Source of the DNA: Pseudorhizobium tarimense
Lineage (GTDB): Bacteria > Pseudomonadota > Alphaproteobacteria > Rhizobiales > Rhizobiaceae
Assembly: GCF_022968135.1 (NCBI RefSeq)
Contig: NZ_JALJRA010000010.1
Span: forward strand, 124,001 to 188,000
Length of the DNA stretch: 64,000 nucleotides
Direction of reading: 5' to 3'
Each line of letters begins with the position of its first letter. Positions within the stretch are counted from its first letter, which is position 1. Shown here piece after piece: positions 18,201 to 27,208 of this stretch. The notes beneath the pieces are model-generated. The model did not search any database. It saw nothing but the letters and a program-made list of their open reading frames with translations, and had not been told where the DNA came from. Position numbers and translations under genes: made by a program.

Positions 18201-20748
18201 CCGTAACGGCAAGCTCATCGATCAGATCAACCGCGCGGTTTCGCTGTTCTCCGTGTCGATTGGCAGCTCTGCCTATCAACGCCCGCTCCTCAGCTCCGGG
18301 CACTTTACCGGTGGAGATGAGATTGAAAGTTCAAACCTGGCGTTCTGGAACGGGTATGGTGGCTTTGACCGGGAGGGGGCGGAGTATGTTGTTCGACTAC
18401 GTGGCGGACAGTGTACGCCTCAGCCCTGGATTAACGTGATCGCCAATGAGCGCTTCGGCTTCCACGTCGCGGCTGAAGGCGGTGGATACACCTGGGCGCA
18501 GAATTCGCGGGACTATCAGCTAACTCCTTGGAGCAACGACCCGGTCATCAACCGCCCGGTCGAAGCTTTCTATGTCGTGGACGCAACTTCAGGTGAAGTC
18601 GTGACGCCATTTGCGGCACTCTCTCCTGCCTCGCAGGCGATCTTCGAGGCCCGGCACGGGCTAGGTTACTCGCTCTTTTCGACCAGTGATGCAGGCTTGG
18701 CAGTCTCGCTGACGCAGACGGTGGATCGACAACGGCCCGTCAAGGTGTCAATCCTGAAGGTGCGAAACGGCGGCGACCAGCCCAGGCAGTTGCGCATCTA
18801 TGGCTATGCGGAACTGCTGCTCGGCAACAATGCCAATCGCTCTCTTCCCTACATCATCACCAGCCATGACGAGGAGACGGGCGCGGTCCTGGCGAGCAAC
18901 CGTTACAGCACCAGTCACCGACGGACTGCCTTCCTTGCCGCAAGCGAGCCAGCGTCAAGCTGTACCGCCAGCCGGCGTGATTTCATCGGTCGCTTCGGCT
19001 CGATCGCGACCCCTTCCGCGATTGCCGGAGGCGCAAGTCTGGCAGGGACTACCGGACTTGACGGCGACCCCTGCGCAGCACTCGCCTGTGATATCGAACT
19101 CGCGCCGGGCGAGGAAAAGCTCGTGACCTTCTTCCTGGGCGATGCTGCGGACGATGATCAGGCAGTTGGTCTGGTAAACGCTCTCAGGTCGGAAGACCCC
19201 GAGGCTATCCTTGAGGAGACCAAAGGCTATTGGCGTGCGGCGACCAACCGGTTGAAGGTGCAAACTCCAGATGCGAGCCTGAACTACCTGGTCAACCATT
19301 GGCTCCCCTATCAGGCTCTGGCCTGCCGGATCACCGCCCGGAGTGCTTTCTATCAGGCAAGCGGTGCCTATGGCTTCCGGGATCAGCTGCAGGACACGCT
19401 TGCGTTTCTGGCGCAAGACCCATCGCTGGCGCGCCGACAGATTTTGAACGCCGCAGCACGCCAGTTTCCGGAAGGTGATGTCCAGCATTGGTGGTTGCCG
19501 GAGACCGGTGCTGGTGTACGCACGAGAATATCGGACGACATCGTCTGGCTGGCGCACGCGGCGCACGAGTACGTCCGGGTCACGGGCGATGAGGCTCTGC
19601 TGGACGAAGAGCTGCCCTTCATCCTTGGGCATGCGCTTGAGGCCAAGCAGCACGACGCGTTTTTCGAGCCGCAGATCTCGGAGGAAACCGCAAGTCTGTA
19701 CGAGCATGCCGCCAGGGCTCTCGATCTGGCGATCGAGCGGACGGGCCACCAGGGCCTGCCCCTGATGCTCGGCGGCGACTGGAACGATGGAATGAACCGC
19801 GTTGGCATCGGCGGCCGTGGATCGAGCGTCTGGCTGGGATGGTTCCTGGCTGGCACTCTGGAGGAGTTCAAGCGTTACGCGATCGCACGCGGCGACCAGA
19901 CGCGTCTCGACCGTTGGTCGACGCATGTCGAGAAGTTCAAGCAGGCATTGGAAAGTGCTGGCTGGGACGGCGGCTATTACCGCCGCGGCTATTTTGATGA
20001 TGGCTCACCGCTCGGTTCTGCGCAGAGCAAGGAGTGCCGGATCGATTCCCTGTCGCAGTCGTGGAGCGTGCTCTCCGGCGTCGGTAGCGAGGGGCGATCT
20101 AATGAGGCGATGGATGCCGTCCTTGCACAACTGGTGGATGAGAAGGAGCATATCATCCGCCTCTTCACGCCGCCCTTCTCAAGCACGCCTCTGGATCCTG
20201 GTTACATAAAGGCTTACCCGCCTGGGGTTCGGGAAAATGGTGGCCAATACACCCATGCTGCGACATGGGTTGTCTTGGCATTGGCGCAGCTCGGACGCGC
20301 CGAAGAGGCTTGGCGCTGTTTTCAGATGCTTAACCCGATCAATCATAGCCTGGATGCCGATGCTGCCGAACGTTACCGGGTGGAACCCTACGTGGTTGCC
20401 GCGGACGTCTATGGAGCGGGCAGCCTGACCGGACGCGGCGGCTGGACCTGGTATACTGGCTCGGCCGGATGGCTCTATCGCACTGCCGTGGAAGGCATTC
20501 TGGGCATCCGCAAGGAAGGCAACCGGCTGATGTTGAATCCTGCCCTGCCGGCTGAGTGGGCGGGTTTCTCGGCGGAGATCGCGATCGATAGCGTGCACTA
20601 CGCGATCGAAGTGACGAGAAATGCCAACGGTGACCCCGTCGCAAGTGTTGACGGGCATGTTGTCGGGCCTGAGGGTATCGCGATGCAATCCGCTTCGCTC
20701 TCTCCAGTTCTGGAACCGCTGAGGTCTGACTACGGCGCGTTATGTTGA
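12226..20748 (+). CDS. ndvB: Cyclic beta-1,2-glucan synthase
   Basis: At 2840 residues this is the giant inner-membrane enzyme that builds cyclic beta-1,2-glucans from UDP-glucose (NdvB/ChvB/Cgs, about 2830-2870 aa in relatives). It combines a GT84 glycosyltransferase, with the DxD motif in MTLDSDTRL near residue 622 and the RQHRWARGDW motif near residue 768, membrane helices near residues 410-440, 805-860 and 935-975, and a C-terminal GH94-type phosphorylase region containing GGDWNDGMNRVG near residue 2515, which sets ring size. Cyclic glucans fill the periplasm in hypo-osmotic conditions and are needed for plant attachment and nodule invasion. It converges on the exporter gene ndvA, with only a shared terminator between them. 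No frameshift is visible across 8.5 kb. Confidence 0.97.
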   Translation: MSFHNTPSTQPRDPESKQVDHNDTIRASYLANEELRELGLKFGRDGLQSLPEFAEFEFFARHRSNDKEILRVYRAVAADVDAGAAITPAAEWLLDNHYIIEEAIQEVRRDFPRRFYRQLPWVKVGSHSMPRVMALAWLYVAHTHSTISKESLAAMVEGFQETDPLQIGELWALPSILRFVLIENLRRIAVRVDRSRRMRIKANDLADTIIRLNDETASAGVLKDMEPLAADPTFTTQFFYRLRNASQSSNFAVAWLEERLEKAGTDAEEVMMAEHNRLASGNVTVGNIIKSLREIDDTEWSVWFEDVSHVDRILREHSDYAELDFGSRNSYRSRIEQLARHSSKTEIEVARRAIALAAGAPEGEEDTGRSDIGAFLVGRRRRELEAEVGYNPPFLQRSIRQVRRLQWMAIAGPVILLTLLAMAVVGWFLSEAGMGGALLVLFLFLFALPASEGATGLFNTLVTYFVKPARLVGYEFKEGIPDDARTLLVVPCMITSRDVVDELVRNLEVHYLANPRGEIYFALLSDWKDSSSEETAADLDVLEYAKSEVAALSAKYAFDDKQRFYLLHRRRQFNPGEGVWMGWERKRGKLHELNLLLRGDQDTSYLPGANAVPEGVQYVMTLDSDTRLMRDAVTKLVGKLHHPINRPVHDEDSGRVVEGYGILQPRVTPSLTTGKDASVFQRVFSVGRGLDPYVFTVSDVYQDLTGEGTFTGKGLYHVDAFERSIKGRIDENSVLSHDLLEGSFARCALVTDVELVEDFPTRYEVEVSRQHRWARGDWQLLPYIFDPARGVTALGRWKMIDNLRRSLTPITWFFASVLGWYFFEPLGALVWQIFLIFLLFVAPTMSLVTGIFPRSTDIVPRAHIYSVWSEMQSANAQVALRIVFIADMACLMTDAIGRSIYRLFVSRKQMLEWKTAASIQSSAQGSPSDYYRQMWHAPVIAIFSLIFASIPGDNAFLVGVPFALLWVLSPLVAWYVSQSAETEDRLFVPDEVATELRTISRRTWRYFDTFVTPEDNHLPPDNFQEQPEPVLARRTSPTNIGVYLLSIISARQFGWISFADTIERLENTIATIDKMEKYHGHLLNWYHTDTLAPLGPRYISAVDSGNLAGHLIAISSACRLWAEAPSAHLQASLDGIGDVVSILSEAMDKLPDDRKIVRPLRRRLVERIAGFGNALAAVKREHEFASIRIINLAVLARDIQKLVNNLNYETKSALSEELTYWAAELAEVCEAHISDSVFDHSNIEPLRKRLVALGNRARDIAFSMDFTFLLRKDRRLLSIGYRVDSNELDEACYDLLASECRLTSLFAIAKGDLPNEHWYRLGRQVVPIGAQGALVSWSGSMFEYLMPPLVMQERQGGILNQTNNLVVKEQINHGRRLGTPWGISEAAFNARDHLLNYQYTNFGVPTLGLKRGLGQNAVIAPYASILASQYDPLAAIENLEKLEALGALGRYGFHDAVDFTPTRVPAGSRCAVVYNYYAHHHGMSIAALANVVFNGYLRELFHADPVIEAAELLLQEKAPRDVPVMSAKHEETPGKGQSELLRAEVRTSDNPAYRDREIALLSNGHYSVMLTATGAGYSRWNGLVVSRWKPDVTEDRWGQFIFLRDTATGDWWSATAEPRRAPSEVSKTLFGDDKVEFHKTVGDLSSVVECLVATEHDAEGRRVTLLNMGSEDRFVEITSYLEPVLALEDDDNAHPLFSRMFIHTEIGRRGDVIRAWRNKRNPSEPDMMVAHLAADNAGSARPTEFETDRRKFLGRGRSLWEAAAFDPEATLSGTDGFTLDPIMALRRVVRVPAGKKVSVIFWTIAAPRREELDKAIERYRHADAFAHELVQVWTRTQVQMRHLGITSQQAAAFQHLARYLIYPDMHLRADPETLQAGLQPQSNLWPMSISGDFPIFVLRINDEMDLGVAKEALSAQEYLRSRGVTADLVIINEKSSSYAQELQHTLEGLCEKLRRSGQAESGRPHVFVLRRDLMEDVTFETVIAAARVVLHARNGKLIDQINRAVSLFSVSIGSSAYQRPLLSSGHFTGGDEIESSNLAFWNGYGGFDREGAEYVVRLRGGQCTPQPWINVIANERFGFHVAAEGGGYTWAQNSRDYQLTPWSNDPVINRPVEAFYVVDATSGEVVTPFAALSPASQAIFEARHGLGYSLFSTSDAGLAVSLTQTVDRQRPVKVSILKVRNGGDQPRQLRIYGYAELLLGNNANRSLPYIITSHDEETGAVLASNRYSTSHRRTAFLAASEPASSCTASRRDFIGRFGSIATPSAIAGGASLAGTTGLDGDPCAALACDIELAPGEEKLVTFFLGDAADDDQAVGLVNALRSEDPEAILEETKGYWRAATNRLKVQTPDASLNYLVNHWLPYQALACRITARSAFYQASGAYGFRDQLQDTLAFLAQDPSLARRQILNAAARQFPEGDVQHWWLPETGAGVRTRISDDIVWLAHAAHEYVRVTGDEALLDEELPFILGHALEAKQHDAFFEPQISEETASLYEHAARALDLAIERTGHQGLPLMLGGDWNDGMNRVGIGGRGSSVWLGWFLAGTLEEFKRYAIARGDQTRLDRWSTHVEKFKQALESAGWDGGYYRRGYFDDGSPLGSAQSKECRIDSLSQSWSVLSGVGSEGRSNEAMDAVLAQLVDEKEHIIRLFTPPFSSTPLDPGYIKAYPPGVRENGGQYTHAATWVVLALAQLGRAEEAWRCFQMLNPINHSLDADAAERYRVEPYVVAADVYGAGSLTGRGGWTWYTGSAGWLYRTAVEGILGIRKEGNRLMLNPALPAEWAGFSAEIAIDSVHYAIEVTRNANGDPVASVDGHVVGPEGIAMQSASLSPVLEPLRSDYGALC

Positions 20749-20749
20749 A

Positions 20750-20789
20750 CAGCAAAAAAGGCCCGCTTCTTGGCGAGGCCTTTTTGCTG
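20750..20789. terminator. Bidirectional intrinsic terminator between ndvB and ndvA
   Basis: CAGCAAAAAAGGCC at 20750-20763 pairs with GGCCTTTTTGCTG at 20777-20789. A GC core flanked by A and T runs gives a U-tract on either strand, so it should terminate ndvB rightward and ndvA leftward. Confidence 0.9.
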
Positions 20790-20801
20790 CGGTCACGCAA
20801 G

Positions 20802-22571
20802 TCATCCGGACACGGCCTCGGGCGTCTTGTCCGTGGGTGCATCATCCTCCTGCAGGATGCCGCTTGCCTTCAGCAGCGAGGTGAAGCGTCCGCCGCTTAT
20901 GCTCAATTCGTCGAATGTGCCCATCTCGATGATGCGCCCGTTGTCGAGGAAGATCACCTTGTCCGCGTCGCGGATCGTCGACAGCCGATGCGCAATGATG
21001 AAGGTTGTGCGGTTCTGGCGCAGACGGTCGATCGCGGCTTTCACGCGTGCCTCCGTTTCCACGTCGAGCGCGCTCGTGGCTTCGTCAAGCACGAGGATGG
21101 GTGCGTTCTTCAGGATGGCGCGGGCAATCGCGATGCGTTGGCGTTCGCCGCCCGACAGCTGGTTGCCGCGATCACCTACCGTGGTGTCGTAGCCCGTCAG
21201 CCGGCTTTCAATGAAATCCGTGGCAGCGGCGGCCTCTGCTGCGCTGATGATCTCCTCCTCGGTAGCATTCTCGCGACCCAGGCGAATGTTCTCGCTGATC
21301 GAGCGGTTCAACAGGCCCGCGTCTTGGAATACGGTAGCAATGGAGTGGCGAAGCGAGCGACGCGAGACTTTCGAAATGTCCGTGGCGTCGACCAGAATCT
21401 GACCCTCTCTTGGGTCGTAGACCCGCTGCAGCAGGTTCACCAACGTTGTCTTGCCGGCGCCGGTGGGCCCAACGATCGCGACCGTTTCGCCGGCGGCGGC
21501 GCGGAAGGAGATGTCATGAACCCCCTGTGACGTGGTCGCGAAGTCGAAGGACACATTCCGGAATTCGACGTCCCCCTTGACGTTCTGGAGCTCGGCGATG
21601 CCTGCGGGTTCTTCGCGTTCCTGCACCGCATCCTCAAGCATGTAGAAATCTTCGAGCTTCGCGCGGGCTTCGAAGATTTGCGTGACGAACTGCCGCATCT
21701 GGTCGAGGCGACCGATCAGGAGATTTGCAAAGCCGATGAAGGCGATCACGTCTCCGACCCTGAGTTCACCCTGCTGTACGAGGATGGTGCCGATGACAAG
21801 AATGACGAGCAGCGAGACGGTGGAGGCGGTGCGGTTAAGAGCACTCGCCAGCGCCCACCAGTCCAACACAGGATACTGCACCTTCAGCAGGTTTTTCGTG
21901 TAGTTCTTCAGCGCAAGCGTCTCCGCCTCGATCCGATTGTAGCTGTGCAGGACGGAGACATTGCTGATCGAATCGCTGACGTGTGAGAAGACGGTGTGGT
22001 AGTGACCTTCTACCGAGGCCTGCCCCTCTTTGGTCCTCTTCATCACCATCTTGCCGATGAACCAGTAGGCAACGCTCAGTGCTACCAGAACGGCGCTGAG
22101 GCGTACGTCCATCGAGAATGCCGTGGGGATAAGCAGAAGTAGTGCGACGGCCGTGGCGAGATGCGTGCGCATGAATTCCAGCCATAGGCCGAAGAGCGTC
22201 TCGGCAGCGCGCAACAGCGTGTGAAGTGCGTTGGATGTACCTCGCTGGTGATGCCAGGCAAGTGGCATCGAAATGATACGCCCGAAGGCTTCCGTAAGAA
22301 GGGACGCACGGCGCCCGTGCGCCAGACGATCCGCCTCCCGGGCGACGAGCACATAGGCGACGGTGTTAAAGACGCCGAAGCCTGCCCATAGCATCAGCAC
22401 CGAGGCAACGTCCCCGTCGGAGGAGATTGCGTCGATGATACGACCGAACAGAATCGGTTCGGCAATGGTGATGACCGCCAGAATGATGTTGGCGACGACG
22501 ACCACGCCCACGCGGAAACGCCTTTCGGACAGATAGCCGAGGGCTCTTGTATAGACTTGGAACAGCGTCAC
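20802..22571 (-). CDS. ndvA: Cyclic beta-1,2-glucan ABC exporter, fused permease-ATPase
   Basis: A half-transporter of 589 residues: an N-terminal six-helix ABC exporter domain (ANIILAVITIAEPILFGRIID near the start) and a C-terminal ATPase with Walker A GPTGAGKTT, signature LSGGERQR and Walker B ILVLDEAT. It is the NdvA/ChvA family exporter that moves cyclic beta-1,2-glucan into the periplasm, and it faces the synthase gene. I place the start at GTG 22571 (VTLFQVYTRALGYL), which has AAGAAGG eight bases upstream and matches known NdvA N-termini; the frame is open ten codons further to an ATG at 22601. Confidence 0.95.
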   Translation of the reverse strand: MTLFQVYTRALGYLSERRFRVGVVVVANIILAVITIAEPILFGRIIDAISSDGDVASVLMLWAGFGVFNTVAYVLVAREADRLAHGRRASLLTEAFGRIISMPLAWHHQRGTSNALHTLLRAAETLFGLWLEFMRTHLATAVALLLLIPTAFSMDVRLSAVLVALSVAYWFIGKMVMKRTKEGQASVEGHYHTVFSHVSDSISNVSVLHSYNRIEAETLALKNYTKNLLKVQYPVLDWWALASALNRTASTVSLLVILVIGTILVQQGELRVGDVIAFIGFANLLIGRLDQMRQFVTQIFEARAKLEDFYMLEDAVQEREEPAGIAELQNVKGDVEFRNVSFDFATTSQGVHDISFRAAAGETVAIVGPTGAGKTTLVNLLQRVYDPREGQILVDATDISKVSRRSLRHSIATVFQDAGLLNRSISENIRLGRENATEEEIISAAEAAAATDFIESRLTGYDTTVGDRGNQLSGGERQRIAIARAILKNAPILVLDEATSALDVETEARVKAAIDRLRQNRTTFIIAHRLSTIRDADKVIFLDNGRIIEMGTFDELSISGGRFTSLLKASGILQEDDAPTDKTPEAVSG

Positions 22572-22869
22572 CTGGAGGAACCTTCTTAGTTTCTTCTGCA
22601 ACCTGCTGCCTCAAGGCTGCAGGTTCGTCAACGGCTTCTAGGCATCTAAGCAAGCTAAACAATGGCGCGACCGGCGCAAAGTTGCCTGCTGCGGCCTGCT
22701 TGGGAGAGGCGGCACCTTCCGCGTGCCCCCGGCATTTAACCTTAGTGCCTATGGCAAGATTTAGTGATGCAACCTCAACTAGTGATAACCAAGAACGCAA
22801 GGTTCTCGATCCAGGCGGGAGGTCTTCTGCCGGGAGGTAGCGGATTTTTATTTGCAGGCGGGGGCAGTT

Positions 22870-23561
22870 GTGGGCGTTCATCTGATTGTTCAACTGCTGG
22901 TTCTTGCAGGCGAGACCAAGGACGCAGACGGATTGGCCCGTCAGTTGGAAGATCTGCTGGGCCATTACGGTTTCGCCTTCTATCGCCTCGTTCTCCGGCC
23001 GAGGGTGCTTCATGCGGAGAAAGAGGTGGTGCTTGCCTCGGCGCAGCGCCCCTATCGGCTGCGCCAGGGGATCTTTGCGCTACGCAACGATCCGCACAGA
23101 ACGCGCATGCAGCGGATGATGCAGGACGCCGCCCGAACCGGCATGACCGATGGATATGTCGTTCCCGTTCACGGACGAATTGGCCTCATCGGGAGTCTGT
23201 TGGTAAGTAGCCGCTCGGTGGACCTTTCGCCGTCCGAACTGGCCTTGTTCGACGCGGCAGCGCGCAGGACGCTCTGGCGCCACCTCGAGTTTCGTGGCTG
23301 GCAGCGGAACTGGAGAAAATCGGCCCAGCCGAGGTACGCCTGACGAAGCGGGAGATCGAGGTGGTCAGTCATCTTGCGGAAGGAATGACGTCCAACGAGA
23401 TCGCGCGCGAGTTGAAGATCTCTAACCACACCGTCGACTGGTACATCAACGGACTTCAGAACAAGATGAAGGCAAGGAACCGGCAGCATGTGGTTGCGAT
23501 CGCCTTTCGCCGCGGATTGTCTCGTAGCTGCAAGCAGCACGTTCAACGACGGAGAAATTGA
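22870..23561 (+). pseudogene. LuxR-type solo regulator, frameshifted
   Basis: Two overlapping frames together encode a normal LuxR-family protein of about 230 residues. The first frame (22870-23343) gives an autoinducer-domain-like N-terminal half (VEDLLGHYGF-like helix, then GMTDGYVVPVHG). The second frame, open from 23211 to 23561, supplies the linker LAAELEKIGPAEVRLTKREIEVV and the helix-turn-helix (EGMTSNEIARELKISNHTVDWYINGLQNKM). The switch lies about 23285-23300 and corresponds to one missing base. Several signature residues of the signal pocket are not recognisable, so even an intact protein may not bind acyl-homoserine lactone. It sits between ndvA (divergent) and pyc. It may be a real pseudogene, a recent mutation or a sequencing error. 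Confidence 0.75.
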
Positions 23562-23632
23562 CTTCGTCTTCCAAGACGGTAGGTTCGCCTTGCAGTGCAG
23601 CATTCGGCTGTGGTTGATGGAGGAGATCTACC

Positions 23633-26600
23633 TTGCCCATATCGAAGATACTTGTCGCCAACAGGTCCGAAATCGCCATCCGCGTGTTCCGCGCGGCCAA
23701 CGAGTTGGGCATCAAAACGGTGGCGATATGGGCGGAAGAGGACAAGCTGTCGCTGCACCGCTTCAAAGCGGACGAAAGTTACCAGGTCGGGCGGGGACCT
23801 CATTTGGAGCGGGATCTGGGGCCGGTTGAGAGCTATCTCTCCATCCCGGAAGTCATCCGGGTCGCCAAGCTATCCGGTGCCGATGCAATTCATCCCGGAT
23901 ACGGCCTTCTCTCCGAAAGCCCGGAGTTTGTCGAGGCCTGTAACGATGCAGGTATCAACTTCATCGGCCCAACCGCAGATACGATGCGCCAGCTCGGCAA
24001 CAAGGTGGCTGCGCGTAATCTGGCCGTCTCCGTCGGCGTGCCGGTGGTGCCGGCAACCGAGCCTTTGCCGGACGACATGGGGCAAGTCGCCAAAATGGCA
24101 GCCGAGGTGGGATACCCGGTGATGCTGAAGGCGTCCTGGGGTGGGGGTGGTCGCGGCATGCGCGTCATCCGCTCGGAGGCCGATCTTGCCAAGGAAGTGA
24201 CGGAGGCGAAGCGCGAGGCGAAGGCGGCCTTCGGCAAGGACGAAGTCTACCTTGAAAAGCTCGTCGAGCGGGCCCGGCACGTGGAAAGCCAAATCCTTGG
24301 CGATACGCACGGCAACGTCGTTCACCTGTTCGAGCGCGACTGCTCGATCCAGCGGCGCAACCAGAAGGTCGTGGAACGCGCTCCTGCCCCGTATCTTAGC
24401 GAAGGCCAGCGTCAGGAACTAGCAGAGTATTCGCTGAAGATCGCAAGGGCAACCAACTATGTTGGTGCCGGCACCGTCGAATATCTGATGGATGCAGACA
24501 CCGGCAGGTTCTACTTCATCGAGGTCAATCCGCGCATCCAGGTCGAGCACACGGTGACCGAAGTCGTCACCGGAATCGACATCGTGAAGGCGCAGATTCA
24601 TATTCTTGAGGGTGCCGCGATCGGCACGGCTGAAGCCGTTGTGCCGCGGCAGGAGGACATCCGCCTCAACGGCCATGCCCTGCAATGCCGAATCACCACG
24701 GAGGACCCGGAGCAGAACTTCATTCCTGACTACGGCCGCATCACTGCCTATCGCTCGGCCGCCGGCTTCGGCATTCGCCTGGACGGCGGCACGGCCTATA
24801 CCGGCGCGATCATTACCCGCTACTACGATCCCTTGCTGGTCAAGGTGACGGCCTCCGGCAGCACGCCGCAGGAAGCGATCAGCCGCATGGACCGCGCGCT
24901 GCGCGAGTTCCGCATCCGTGGCGTTGCGACCAATCTCACCTTCCTCGAGGCGATCATCGGGCACCCGATGTTCCGCGACAATTCCTACACCACCAAGTTC
25001 ATCGACACGACGCCGGAGCTCTTCACCCAGGTGAAGCGTCAGGACCGGGCGACCAAGCTTCTTACCTATCTCGCCGATGTCAGCGTCAACGGTCATCCGG
25101 AGGTGAAGGGAAGGCCGCTTCCCTCGCCGCAGGCTGCCAAGCCGGTCGTCCCTTACATCAATGGTCCCGTGCCAGACGGGACAAAGCAGATGCTCGATCA
25201 GCTTGGGGCACGCAAGTTCGCCGAATGGATCCGCGGCGAAAGCCGTGTGCTAATGACCGATACAACGATGCGCGACGGCCATCAGTCACTGCTTGCAACT
25301 CGGATGCGTACTCATGACATCGCGCGAATTGCCGGCGTCTATGCTCGTGCCCTGCCGAACCTGTTCTCGCTGGAATGCTGGGGTGGCGCCACATTCGATG
25401 TCTCCATGCGCTTCCTGATGGAAGATCCCTGGGAGCGGCTTGCGCTGGTGCGCGAGGGCGCCCCGAACCTGCTGCTGCAGATGCTGCTGCGGGGGGCGAA
25501 CGGCGTCGGCTACAAGAACTATCCCGACAACGTGGTGAAGTACTTCGTCCGTCAGGCGGCACGCGGCGGCATTGACGTCTTCCGCGTCTTCGACTGCCTC
25601 AACTGGGTCGAAAACATGCGGGTCTCGATGGATGCCGTGCAGGAGGAGAACCGGATCTGCGAGGCGGCGATCTGCTACACCGGCGATCTCCTCAATAGCG
25701 CGCGACCGAAATACGACCTCAAGTATTATGTCTCGCTGGCGGAAGAGCTGGAGCGGGTAGGGGCGCATATCATTGCCGTGAAGGACATGGCGGGCCTGCT
25801 GAAACCCGCTGCGGCTCGCGTCTTGTTCAAGGCGCTGCGTGAAGCGACCGATCTCCCGATCCATTTCCACACCCACGACACCTCCGGCATATCAGCCGCT
25901 ACCGTTCTTGCCGCGGTCGACGCGGGAGTGGATATTGTCGATGCCGCGATGGACGCCTTCTCCGGGACCACGTCGCAGCCATGCCTCGGCTCGATCGTCG
26001 AGGCGCTGACAGGCTCTGAGCGAAATCCGGGGCTGGATCCCGAGTGGATCCGCCGCATCTCCTTCTATTGGGAAGCGGTGCGCAATCAGTACGCCGCCTT
26101 CGAGAGCGACCTGAAGGGGCCGGCATCGGAAGTGTATCTCCACGAAATGCCGGGTGGCCAGTTCACCAATCTCAAGGAGCAGGCGCGTTCCCTGGGGCTT
26201 GAGAACCGCTGGCACCGGGTGGCGCAGACCTATGCCGATGCCAACCAGATGTTCGGCGATATCGTCAAGGTCACCCCTTCCTCCAAGGTCGTCGGCGACA
26301 TGGCACTGATGATGGTGAGCCAGGACCTGACCGTCGCTGATGTGGAGAACCCGGAGAAGGACATCGCCTTTCCTGATTCCGTCGTCTCGATGCTGAAGGG
26401 CGATCTGGGCCAGCCACCCGGTGGCTGGCCGGAGGCGCTGCAGAAGAAGGCGCTGAAAGGCGAGAAGCCCTACACCGATCGCCCGGGCGCCTTGCTGCCG
26501 GAGGCTGATCTCGATGCGGAACGCCAGGCGATCGAAGCGAAACTTGAGCGATCGGTCACCGATTTTGAGTTCGCGTCTTATCTGATGTACCCGAAGGTCT

Positions 26601-27094
26601 TCACGGATTTCGCGCAGGCGATCGACACCTATGGTCCGGTCTCCGTCCTCCCCACGCACGCCTACTTCTATGGCCTTGCGGATGGCGAAGAGCTGTTCGC
26701 CGACATTGAGCAGGGGAAGACGCTCGTCATTGTCAATCAGGCCACCAGCGGAACCGACCAAAAGGGCATGGTGACCGTCTTCTTCGAGCTCAACGGCCAG
26801 CCGCGCCGCATCAAGGTGGCGGATCGCGCGCACGGAGCTGGGGGCGCTGCGGTGCGGCGCAAGGCGGATCTTGGTAATGTCAACCATCTCGGTGCGCCGA
26901 TGCCGGGTGTCATTTCCACCGTTGCCGTCGCTGCAGGGCAGCCGGTCAAGGCTGGCGATGTCCTGCTGTCGATCGAGGCGATGAAGATGGAGACGGCCCT
27001 TCACGCCGAGCGTGACGGCGGGGTGGCGGAGGTGCTTGTCGCCGCTGGCGATCAGATCGATGCAAAGGATCTCCTTGTAGTCTTTTCCGAATAG
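23633..27094 (+). CDS. pyc: Pyruvate carboxylase
   Basis: A single-chain biotin enzyme of 1153 residues, matching the length of rhizobial pyruvate carboxylases. Order: biotin carboxylase (start ISKILVANRSEIAIRVFRA; ATP-grasp loop MLKASWGGGGRGMRVI near residue 163), carboxyltransferase (LMTDTTMRDGHQSLLATRMR near residue 541, with the metal-binding HFHTHDTSG), and the biotin carrier domain with the biotinylated lysine in EAMKMET (Lys1118). It makes oxaloacetate from pyruvate to replenish the TCA cycle. The start codon is TTG at 23633, supported by GGAGGAGATC upstream and by the family N-terminus. A UUCG-loop terminator follows. Confidence 0.97.
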   Translation: MPISKILVANRSEIAIRVFRAANELGIKTVAIWAEEDKLSLHRFKADESYQVGRGPHLERDLGPVESYLSIPEVIRVAKLSGADAIHPGYGLLSESPEFVEACNDAGINFIGPTADTMRQLGNKVAARNLAVSVGVPVVPATEPLPDDMGQVAKMAAEVGYPVMLKASWGGGGRGMRVIRSEADLAKEVTEAKREAKAAFGKDEVYLEKLVERARHVESQILGDTHGNVVHLFERDCSIQRRNQKVVERAPAPYLSEGQRQELAEYSLKIARATNYVGAGTVEYLMDADTGRFYFIEVNPRIQVEHTVTEVVTGIDIVKAQIHILEGAAIGTAEAVVPRQEDIRLNGHALQCRITTEDPEQNFIPDYGRITAYRSAAGFGIRLDGGTAYTGAIITRYYDPLLVKVTASGSTPQEAISRMDRALREFRIRGVATNLTFLEAIIGHPMFRDNSYTTKFIDTTPELFTQVKRQDRATKLLTYLADVSVNGHPEVKGRPLPSPQAAKPVVPYINGPVPDGTKQMLDQLGARKFAEWIRGESRVLMTDTTMRDGHQSLLATRMRTHDIARIAGVYARALPNLFSLECWGGATFDVSMRFLMEDPWERLALVREGAPNLLLQMLLRGANGVGYKNYPDNVVKYFVRQAARGGIDVFRVFDCLNWVENMRVSMDAVQEENRICEAAICYTGDLLNSARPKYDLKYYVSLAEELERVGAHIIAVKDMAGLLKPAAARVLFKALREATDLPIHFHTHDTSGISAATVLAAVDAGVDIVDAAMDAFSGTTSQPCLGSIVEALTGSERNPGLDPEWIRRISFYWEAVRNQYAAFESDLKGPASEVYLHEMPGGQFTNLKEQARSLGLENRWHRVAQTYADANQMFGDIVKVTPSSKVVGDMALMMVSQDLTVADVENPEKDIAFPDSVVSMLKGDLGQPPGGWPEALQKKALKGEKPYTDRPGALLPEADLDAERQAIEAKLERSVTDFEFASYLMYPKVFTDFAQAIDTYGPVSVLPTHAYFYGLADGEELFADIEQGKTLVIVNQATSGTDQKGMVTVFFELNGQPRRIKVADRAHGAGGAAVRRKADLGNVNHLGAPMPGVISTVAVAAGQPVKAGDVLLSIEAMKMETALHAERDGGVAEVLVAAGDQIDAKDLLVVFSE

Positions 27095-27134
27095 CCAAAT
27101 TCACGTCGCAAACGGCGCTATAACAAATCGTGAC

Positions 27135-27162
27135 GCCGCACCTTCGGGTGCGGCTTGCCATT
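27135..27162 (+). terminator. Intrinsic terminator after pyc
   Basis: GCCGCACC at 27135-27142 and GGTGCGGC at 27147-27154 form an 8-bp stem with a stable TTCG tetraloop, followed by a T-rich stretch (TTGCCATTTT). It lies 40 bases after the pyc stop. Confidence 0.8.
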
Positions 27163-27208
27163 TTAATCGATTGAATTAATTCTCGCCCCCATCAACGAGG
27201 ATGCAGAA

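Noticed and set aside
23314..23322. AGAAAAT run as a programmed -1 slip site in the LuxR-type gene
   Set aside because: It does not fit the X XXY YYZ pattern, no stimulatory hairpin is evident, and the second frame already reads protein-like sequence upstream of this point, so the shift lies earlier and looks accidental.
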